A DNA stretch of 39,828 nucleotides, taken from Motilibacter deserti (lineage in GTDB: Bacteria > Actinomycetota > Actinomycetes > Motilibacterales > Motilibacteraceae). The stretch covers positions 1 through 39,828 of the forward strand of contig NZ_JAANNP010000016.1 in assembly GCF_011250635.1 (NCBI RefSeq). Direction: 5' to 3'. The notes below the pieces were generated by a model, which had not been told where the DNA came from, did no database searches, and saw only the letters and a list, made by a program, of their open reading frames with translations. Position 1 is the first letter of the stretch. Each line of letters starts with the position of its first letter. The position numbers were made by a program, and so were the translations under genes. Of this stretch, positions 33,425 through 39,828 are shown piece after piece.

Positions 33425-35734
33425 TCAACCCGGAAGGTGGGGCTCCCGCTTCAGGATCAGCAGGGTGGCGTCGTCCTCGGACTCGGGGTCGCGAGTGCGC
33501 AGGAACACCTCGTCGATGTCGGACGAGGCGAGGTTGCGCTGCAGCCGGGCCAGGCCGACGTCGAGCGACTCGGAGCGCCGCTCGACCATGCCGTCGGAGT
33601 AGAGGCAGAGGCAGGCGCCGGGCGGGAGCTCCAGGGCCACGGCCGCCGGGGCGCCGAGGCCCACGCCGAGCGGCGGGCCGGCGGCCAGCTCGAGCTGCGC
33701 GGGCGCGCAGTCCGGTGCGAGCACGATGGGGGCCGGGTGGCCCGCGGCGGCGGCGGAGCCGCGCCCGTCGCGCGGGTCGACCACCACGACGGCCGCGGTC
33801 GCCAGCGCATCGGGCAACAGCCACTCCACGAGCGTGTCGAGCCGTCCCAGTGCGGCCGCCGGGTCCCCGCTCTCGACGAGGACCGCACGGAGCGCGTTGC
33901 GCAGCTGCGCCATCGTTCCGGCGGCCGCCAGGCCATGGCCCGCCACGTCGCCGAGGACCAGGGCGAGCCGCCCGTCGCGCAGCTCGAACGCGTCGTACCA
34001 GTCACCGCCGACGCGACCACCGGCAGAGGGCGAGTAGCGGGCGCCGATGGACCAGCCGGCCGGATCGGGCAGCGTGCCGGGCAACAGCGCGCGCTGCAGC
34101 GTCTCGGCCGCCCGGACAGCGCGCCGCGAACGCGCCCAGAGGGCCTCCACCACGGTCGTACGCACCTGCGCCGCCAGCTGCAGCTGCTCCGCGCTCCACG
34201 GCTCGCACCGCCCGCGCACCACCTCGCGCCAGCGCGCGAAGGACTTGCGCGGGCTGAGGCGGATGACCTCCTCCTCCACCTGCGCGGTGACCTTGTCGTG
34301 CGGGTTGCCGCCCCAGTCCACCGAGCGCGTGACCTCGTCGCGGAACCACAGCACCGTCTGGCCCTCGGGCAACGGGACGGCGAGCACGCCGCTCGCGACG
34401 TCCTCCGGAACCTCGAGCCCCGCGACGGCCGACAGCTGCTCGGACGCGACGACGTCCTGGCCGGTGTCGCACGCCCATGCCACGACGCGCTCGACCACGT
34501 CGGGCGCCGGCACCTTGCCGACCCGCGTGACCTCGCCCTCGAGGGCGACGACCAGCCCGTCGGCCGGCACGAGGTCGAGCAGCGTCGGCCCGGCCAGGAG
34601 TGCCTGCGTGAGGGAGACGTCCTCGTCCAGCGTCGCGCGGGTCAGCGCGGCCATCGTCGAGCGGGCGGCGAGCGCGCGGTGCAGCTCCTCGTCCTCGGCG
34701 CGGTCGCCCAGCCGCAGCGACAGCGTCGAGCCGAGGAACTCGGCCGCGGCCCGGACGCCGTACGGAGGGGCGTGCGGCCCGGCGTAGTGGTGGCAGGCGA
34801 TGAGGCCCCAGAGCTTGTCCCCGCGCAGCAGCGAGATCGACATCGAGGCCTGCACGCCCATGTTGCGCAGGTACTCGACGTGGATCGGGGAGACGCTGCG
34901 CAGCGTGGAGTAGGTGAGGTCGAGGGGCCGCCCGGTGAGCGGGTTGAGGGTCGGGGAGATGGGCGATGGGACGTAGCCCACGTCGTCGATCAGCCGGATC
35001 CAGTTCTTCTCGTAGAGCTCACGCGCCTGCCGCGGGATGTCCGACGCGGGGTAGTGCAGCCCGAGGAACGGCTCGAGCTCCGGCTCGCGCGCCTCGGCCA
35101 CGACCTCGCCGTTGTAGTCGGCGTCGTAGCGGTAGATCATCACCCGGTCGAACCCGGTGAGCGCCTTCACCGAGTGCGCGGTCAGGTCGTAGAGCTCCTG
35201 CAGGGCCGTCGCCCGGTTGAGCTCCGCGACCGCGCCGCGCACGGCCTGGTAGGTGTTCGGGAACGAGAACGGGCGGGGGCCGAAGGCCGCCTCGAGCTCG
35301 ACCACGAGCATCGACCCCGCGCGCGGGCCGTCCGGGTCCAGCCGCACCCGGTGCAGGATCGCGTCCACGCCGACGGAGCGGCCTCCCACCTGCAGCGACA
35401 GCTCGAGCGGGTTGCGGTCGCGCACGTCGCCGAAGGTGCTCGCGAACCGCGCGACCTCGGCCGCAGGCCCGGCACCGAGCGCGTCGGCCAGGGGGGCGTC
35501 GAGCAGGTCATCGAGCAAGCGGCCCAGCAGGGCGGCCGCGCTCGCGGACGCCTGCAGGACGTGGAGCTCGGGCTCGCGCAGGACGAGCAGTGCGCCGCGG
35601 GGCTGCACGCTGCCGGGGATGTGGATGGGCTCGCGGTCGCAGTTGCTGAGGTCGATCGGGGTGCCCGGAGGCAGCAGCTCGCGTCCGACCTGGACCGGCA
35701 GCCCCCCGAAGCCGTCGCCCGTGCCGTGCGTCAG
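33425..35734 (-). CDS. Bacteriophytochrome (PAS-GAF-PHY) fused to PP2C/SpoIIE-type phosphatase
   Basis: Red/far-red photoreceptor with a serine-phosphatase output (about 769 aa from CTG 35734). The PAS domain has the biliverdin-linking Cys32 in LSNCDREPIHIPGS, matching the conserved cysteine of bacteriophytochromes. GAF has PASDIP (Asp232), SVSPIHVEYLRNMG (His285) and ACHH (His315). The PHY tongue has SPRKSFARW (494-502). The PP2C domain (about 560-769) keeps GGDWYDAF, GDVAGHG, YSDGMVE and DDATLLIL, so it should be active. Such fusions usually act in partner-switch control of sigma factors. No ATG, GTG or TTG lies in frame upstream of Cys32 for over 300 bases. CTG 35734 with AGGA 10 bases upstream is my best guess; a sequence error is possible. 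Confidence 0.88.
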   Translation of the reverse strand: MTHGTGDGFGGLPVQVGRELLPPGTPIDLSNCDREPIHIPGSVQPRGALLVLREPELHVLQASASAAALLGRLLDDLLDAPLADALGAGPAAEVARFASTFGDVRDRNPLELSLQVGGRSVGVDAILHRVRLDPDGPRAGSMLVVELEAAFGPRPFSFPNTYQAVRGAVAELNRATALQELYDLTAHSVKALTGFDRVMIYRYDADYNGEVVAEAREPELEPFLGLHYPASDIPRQARELYEKNWIRLIDDVGYVPSPISPTLNPLTGRPLDLTYSTLRSVSPIHVEYLRNMGVQASMSISLLRGDKLWGLIACHHYAGPHAPPYGVRAAAEFLGSTLSLRLGDRAEDEELHRALAARSTMAALTRATLDEDVSLTQALLAGPTLLDLVPADGLVVALEGEVTRVGKVPAPDVVERVVAWACDTGQDVVASEQLSAVAGLEVPEDVASGVLAVPLPEGQTVLWFRDEVTRSVDWGGNPHDKVTAQVEEEVIRLSPRKSFARWREVVRGRCEPWSAEQLQLAAQVRTTVVEALWARSRRAVRAAETLQRALLPGTLPDPAGWSIGARYSPSAGGRVGGDWYDAFELRDGRLALVLGDVAGHGLAAAGTMAQLRNALRAVLVESGDPAAALGRLDTLVEWLLPDALATAAVVVVDPRDGRGSAAAAGHPAPIVLAPDCAPAQLELAAGPPLGVGLGAPAAVALELPPGACLCLYSDGMVERRSESLDVGLARLQRNLASSDIDEVFLRTRDPESEDDATLLILKREPHLPG

Positions 35735-36031
35735 TGCGCCACCGTCCTCGTGCCTGCGACCGCCGGGTGCGTCCGCTTCGTCCGAGGCTAGTCGAAGCGC
35801 GCCAACGGCGTCGGAGCCGGCGCCCGCCGCCGTCCCTCTCGCGAACAGCGCGGCGGCGCTCCCGCCGGAGGCGTGAGCCCCGGCCTTCTCGGCCAGGGCC
35901 TCGTCCTCGTCCCAGCATGCGGGACGCAGTCTCGAATCACTTGCCGGCTCACGACACGCGCGGACACGCAGGCGACACGTGCGGGTCGTAGCTTCGCGGC
36001 GCCATCCAGCCGCGAACGTGAGGAACCGCCG
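35735..36031. other. Divergent intergenic region between phytochrome and asparaginase genes
   Basis: About 297 bases that should hold both promoters. Three GACACG hexamers at 35953, 35963 and 35974 are 10-11 bases apart. The phytochrome reading frame stays open through the whole region with no usual start codon. AGGAA at 36021-36025 is the asparaginase ribosome site. Confidence 0.45.
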
Positions 36032-38569
36032 GTGATTCTTGCCCGCAGACCGATCTCGACACTCGCCGTCGTCGCCGTCGCCACCGCTCTCGTCGGCAGC
36101 GGCGTCGCCGTCGCTGCCGGCACGGACCAGTCCAGCCGGTCCGCGGAAGTGGTGGCCTCGGCCGCCGACACCGACCTGCCCAACGTCACGGTCCTCGACG
36201 CCGGGGGGACGATCGTCTCCTCGGCGGTGGGACGCAACCGTTGGCAGTCGTACGGCGGCCCGCGCGTGACGATCAGGGACATCAAGGACCGCATCAGCCC
36301 GGAGATCGACGGCGTCGCCGACGTGACGATCAAGGACACCGGGATCCTGGGCAGCTCGGCAGCGACGACAGCGGCCGAGCTGCTCAAGCTGACGAAGATG
36401 ACCGACGCCGAGCTGGCCAGGCCGGACGTCGACGCCGTGGTCATCAACACCGGCACGAACATCATGGAGGAGCTGGCGTACTGGTCGGACCTGACCGTCC
36501 GCAGCCCCAAGCCCGTGGTCTTCACGGGCGCGATGCGTCAGCAGAACACGTTCTCCTTCGACGGCCTGGCGAACCTCTTCAACGCGATCACGCTGGCCGC
36601 CAGCGAGAAGACCACCTGCTTCGGCACCGTCCTGCTGATGAACGACGTGTTCTTCGCCGCGCGGGAGGTGACCAAGACCGACGCGGTCCGGACCGACACC
36701 TTCGAGGGGGGCCGGCTCGGCGCGCTCGGCATGGTCGACGAGCTCAAGGTGCGTACGCTGCACGCCCCCGCGCGCGTGCAGAAGTGCGGCACCGCCGGCT
36801 GGGCGACCCCCTTCGACCTCACCGACGTCGAGGCCGGGGACCTGGCGAAGGCCGAGATCGTCTACTCCTATCTCGAGGCCGACGGCGAGCCCGTCGCGGC
36901 GCTGGCCGAGGACGCCGACGTCGACGGCATCGTCACGGCCGGCCACGGCGCCGGCGGCATCTCCACCGAGCAGTCGGCGCTCCGGGCCGCTGCGATCGCC
37001 AACGAGGACGTCGTCTTCGTGTCGACGACCCGGACCGGCGACGGCTCCGTCTACGTCGCCGACGGCACGCGCAACATCATCGGCGGGCAGGACCTCACGC
37101 CGCAGAAGGCCCGCGTGCTGCTCCAGCTGGCGCTGACCTTCACCAAGGACCCCGAGCAGATCCGGGCCTGGTTCAAGACCGTCGGGTCGCCGGAGTTCGA
37201 CCTGTCGGGCAAGGCGTCCACCCCCGAGCCGCCGACCGCCACAGTCGACTCGCTGCTCGCGGCCGCGCAGGCGGACGTACGCGCGGCCCGCGCCGCAGGC
37301 ACGCTGAGCACGGGCACGGCGACCCTGCTGCTGGACCGGCTCGACCGGGCCGTCGCGGCGTACGCGAAGAATGACAGGGCGAAGACGGCTTCCTATGTCG
37401 AGGCGTTCGTCGACCGCGCCGAGCAGCGGGTGGACGACGTCGCGCTCCGGACGGCCCTCGTGAAGGCGGGAGAGGACGTGCTCGCGGCGCTGACGACGCC
37501 CGGAGCCCCGGCGGTCGTCACGGCGGCGGACACGCCCCTGCCGAACGTCACGATCCTCGACGCCGGCGGGACGATCACGTCGTCGGCGGTCGCCCGGCAC
37601 AAGTGGCAGACCTACGGCGGGCCTGGGATCACGATCAAGGACGTCTACGACCGCATCAGCCCCGAGATCACGACCGTCGCCGACGTCACCATCGTCCCGA
37701 CCGGCATCGCGGGCAGCTCGGCGCGCACGACCGCCGCGGAGCTGGTGAAGCTGACGAAGATGACCGACGCCGAGCTGGCCAAGCCGGACGTCGACGCGGT
37801 CGTCATCAACACCGGCACGAACATCATGGAGGAGCTGGCGTACTGGTCGGACCTGACCGTCCGCAGCCAGAAGCCGGTCGTTTTCACCGGTGCGATGCGT
37901 CAGCAGAACACGTTCTCCTTCGACGGCCTGGCGAACCTCTTCAACGCGGTCACGCTGGCCGCCAGTCAGAAGACCACCTGCTTCGGCACCGTCCTGCTGC
38001 TCAACGACGTGTTCTTCGCCGCGCGGGAGGTGACCAAGACCGACGCGGTCCGGACCGACACCTTCGAGGGCGGCCGGCTCGGCGCGCTCGGCATGGTCGA
38101 CGAGGACCGCGTGCGCACGCTGCACGGCCCGGCGCGGGTCACGAAGTGCGGGACCGACGAGTGGGCGACGCCGTTCGACCTGTCCGCCGTCGAGGGCGAC
38201 GACCTGGCGAAGGCCGAGATCGTCTACTCCTACCTGGAGGCGGACTCCACGCCGATCGAGGTGCTCGCGCGCAGCGGCGTCGACGGCATCGTCACCGCGG
38301 GCCACGGCGCGGGTGGCATCTCGACCTCGCAGTCGATCGAGCGTGCGGCCGCGGTCCGCGACGAGGGCACGGTGTTCGTCTCGACCACCCGCACCGGCGA
38401 CGGCTCGGTGTACGTCGAGGGCACGCCCAACGTCATCGGCGGGCTCGACCTGACCCCGCAGAAGGCGCGGGTCCTGCTCCAGCTCGGCCTGACGTTCTCG
38501 AAGGACCCCGAGCAGGTCCGCACCTGGTTCAGCACGATCGGCTCTCCGGAGTTCGACCTCTCCGACTGA
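36032..38569 (+). CDS. Exported protein with two tandem asparaginase-like domains
   Basis: Secreted type II asparaginase-like protein of 845 aa, twice the normal length. GTG 36032 follows GAGGAA by 6 bases and starts a signal peptide (ARRPISTLAVVAV, cut near AVAAG). Domain 1 (about 45-395) and domain 2 (about 500-845) each have DAGGTI (Thr60, Thr514), NTGTNIMEELAYW (Thr142, Thr596), MRQQNTFSFDGLANL and EVTKTDAV (Lys215, Lys669). In both, the substrate-binding Asp of the usual GTDT motif is Asn (Asn143, Asn597), so activity or specificity may differ from L-asparaginase. The two copies are offset by exactly 1362 bases and are nearly identical over long stretches. A helical linker of about 85 residues resembles the GH43 tails. 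A strong terminator follows. Confidence 0.88.
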   Translation: MILARRPISTLAVVAVATALVGSGVAVAAGTDQSSRSAEVVASAADTDLPNVTVLDAGGTIVSSAVGRNRWQSYGGPRVTIRDIKDRISPEIDGVADVTIKDTGILGSSAATTAAELLKLTKMTDAELARPDVDAVVINTGTNIMEELAYWSDLTVRSPKPVVFTGAMRQQNTFSFDGLANLFNAITLAASEKTTCFGTVLLMNDVFFAAREVTKTDAVRTDTFEGGRLGALGMVDELKVRTLHAPARVQKCGTAGWATPFDLTDVEAGDLAKAEIVYSYLEADGEPVAALAEDADVDGIVTAGHGAGGISTEQSALRAAAIANEDVVFVSTTRTGDGSVYVADGTRNIIGGQDLTPQKARVLLQLALTFTKDPEQIRAWFKTVGSPEFDLSGKASTPEPPTATVDSLLAAAQADVRAARAAGTLSTGTATLLLDRLDRAVAAYAKNDRAKTASYVEAFVDRAEQRVDDVALRTALVKAGEDVLAALTTPGAPAVVTAADTPLPNVTILDAGGTITSSAVARHKWQTYGGPGITIKDVYDRISPEITTVADVTIVPTGIAGSSARTTAAELVKLTKMTDAELAKPDVDAVVINTGTNIMEELAYWSDLTVRSQKPVVFTGAMRQQNTFSFDGLANLFNAVTLAASQKTTCFGTVLLLNDVFFAAREVTKTDAVRTDTFEGGRLGALGMVDEDRVRTLHGPARVTKCGTDEWATPFDLSAVEGDDLAKAEIVYSYLEADSTPIEVLARSGVDGIVTAGHGAGGISTSQSIERAAAVRDEGTVFVSTTRTGDGSVYVEGTPNVIGGLDLTPQKARVLLQLGLTFSKDPEQVRTWFSTIGSPEFDLSD
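36161..38566 (+). repeat. Internal gene duplication, 1362-bp period
   Basis: Copies begin near 36161 and 37523 and cover about 1040 bases each. The stretches 36389-36600 and 37751-37962 are almost identical at the nucleotide level, including synonymous positions. This suggests recent duplication or continuing gene conversion. Confidence 0.9.
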
Positions 38570-38580
38570 GCCGGAGGCCC

Positions 38581-38611
38581 GGGGGCTGCCGCGCACGCCG
38601 CGGCAGCCCCC
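38581..38611. terminator. Perfect terminator hairpin after the asparaginase gene
   Basis: A 13-bp perfect stem (38581-38593 with 38599-38611) and a 5-base loop are followed on the plus strand by a short CCTTTCT. It lies between convergent stops at 38569 and 38621 and can serve both. Confidence 0.9.
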
Positions 38612-38620
38612 CGCGCCTTT

Positions 38621-39554
38621 CTACGCTGCGGAGGCGCTGGCCAGGCCGGCGACCTCGCCGCGCAGGCAGGAGGCCAGCAGGCCGCGGGCGCGCGCTGCCC
38701 GCTCCTCGTCCTCGCCGTCCACCGCGTCCTTCAGCTCCGCGAGCAGCGTCTCGGCGCACACAGGCAGGAACGCGCTGATGAGCCGGTCGTCCGGCAGGCA
38801 CGACTCGCGCTGGTACGCCTCGAGCAGCGTCGCGGCCAGCCCGGGCTCGCCGTGGACGACGGCCAGCGTGGCGTACATCTTCGCCACGTCGTAGTGCCGG
38901 CGGCCGAACAGGTGCGCGAACTCGAGGTCGAACATCGCGACCTTGTCGCCGGGCAGGCCGAGGAAGTCGTCGAGCTTGACGTCCCACACCTCGAAGCCGG
39001 GGTGGACCGCGGCCCGGCCCGAGCGCAGGGCCTCGAGCAGCTCCGGGCCGGACAGTTCCCCGAGGCCGGACGCGTCGGAGATCTCCGCCACCCAGCGCTC
39101 CATCTCGTCAAGGCGGTGCTGCTCGTCCTCGACGGGCTCGCCGGCCCCGTTGCGGTAGTCCGGCCGTCGAGCGGCGACGTCGGGGGACAGCCGGTCCAGG
39201 TCCGCCAGCGCCCGGCCCACCGCAGCGGCCGCGTCCGCCGTCAGCCGGTCGGGGTCGAGCAGGGGCGAGGCGTCCAGCGCCTCCCGCACCATCCAGCTCT
39301 CACCCGTCGCGACCGGGGCGCTCGCCCGCAGCGTCCACGACTCGTCCGCGGCGGCCAGCGTGGCGAGCACGAACGAGTAGGCGATGTCGCGGCGCAGGTT
39401 GCGCTCGAGCCCCTCGTCGTTGATCGTCTTCAGGATCAGCTGCCGGCCGTCGCGCTCGACGAGGTAGACGTTGTGGTCGTAGTCCTCCTTCAATACCTTG
39501 GTGACCGTGAGCCCCTGGGACGTCGTGATCTCGTCGACGCTGGGAAGCTGAGGC

Positions 39555-39556
<2 letters not shown>
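38621..39556 (-). CDS. Aminoglycoside-phosphotransferase/kinase-fold-like protein of unknown function
   Basis: Soluble protein of 311 aa that looks like a distant member of the APH/choline-kinase fold. There is a VYLVERDGRQLILKT segment (candidate N-lobe Lys), WMVREALDAS (hinge-like), and EVWDVKLDDFLGLPGDKVAMFDLEFAHLFGRRHYDVAKM in the place of the catalytic and DFG-like loops, quoted here only by position (about residues 208-247) as its key feature. The usual HGD is replaced by a WDVK-type sequence, so catalysis is uncertain. ATG 39556 is preferred because CGGAG lies 8 bases upstream; ATG 39589 lacks a ribosome site. Its start overlaps that of the divergent gene. Function is not recognised. 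Confidence 0.65.

Positions 39557-39828
<272 letters not shown>

Noticed and set aside
33425-38596. Continuous 1723-codon minus-strand frame that would extend the phytochrome through the asparaginase gene
   Set aside because: Upstream of about 35740 the translated sequence is Arg/Gly/Val-rich mirror sequence of the asparaginase gene; it is open only because of base composition.

Overview
The window is about 40 kb of very GC-rich DNA with frequent GTG and TTG starts, strongly G/C-biased third codon positions, strong Shine-Dalgarno sites and perfect GC-rich terminator hairpins. Together with RNase J, a Tat-exported DyP peroxidase, biliverdin-type phytochrome phosphatase, RsbW-like ATPase and LacI-controlled glycosidases, this points to the chromosome of a free-living, plant- or soil-associated actinobacterium. 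I cannot place it below class level. I see no tRNA, rRNA, CRISPR array, transposase or phage gene.

Region 1 (1-10530, all minus strand) is a plant hemicellulose island. From upstream to downstream it holds a LacI-type regulator (9493-10530) and three secreted GH43 enzymes: an arabinoxylan arabinofuranohydrolase-like CBM-GH43-CBM6 protein, a LamG-Ig-GH43 protein and a GH43-Ig protein. A second LacI-type regulator is cut by the window start. A -35/-10 pair and three palindromes lie before the first GH43 gene. A terminator-like hairpin separates the second and third GH43 genes, and another separates the third from the distal regulator. All three enzymes end in the same two-repeat all-helical module, although their other domains differ.

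Region 2 (10.5-17.8 kb) holds an RsbW-like ATPase plus GAF pair, a Tat-exported DyP peroxidase, a TetR repressor divergent from a DHA2-type MFS exporter with a clear promoter and operator, and ribonuclease J.

Region 3 (17.8-35.7 kb) is dominated by sensing and cyclic-di-GMP genes: a membrane diguanylate cyclase with an inhibitory site, a PAS-GGDEF-EAL protein, a GAF histidine kinase, a six-PAS plus GAF histidine kinase, a membrane GGDEF-EAL protein and a bacteriophytochrome fused to a PP2C phosphatase. No response regulator is present. Between these lie a secreted esterase with a CBM2 domain, a ScyD/ScyE-like pseudogene with two lesions, and a coupled LMW-PTP/fructosamine-kinase pair that probably repairs glycated proteins.

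Region 4 (36.0-39.8 kb) holds an exported protein made of two nearly identical asparaginase-like domains joined by a helical linker that resembles the GH43 tails. It is followed by a kinase-fold protein and, divergent from it with overlapping start codons, an unknown protein with an Asn-Gly repeat that runs off the window.

The most unusual items are the shared helical module on the GH43 enzymes and asparaginase, the tandem asparaginase with an Asp-to-Asn change in both active sites, the phytochrome gene with no ATG/GTG/TTG before its chromophore cysteine, and a 51-bp duplication of the start region of the large histidine kinase.
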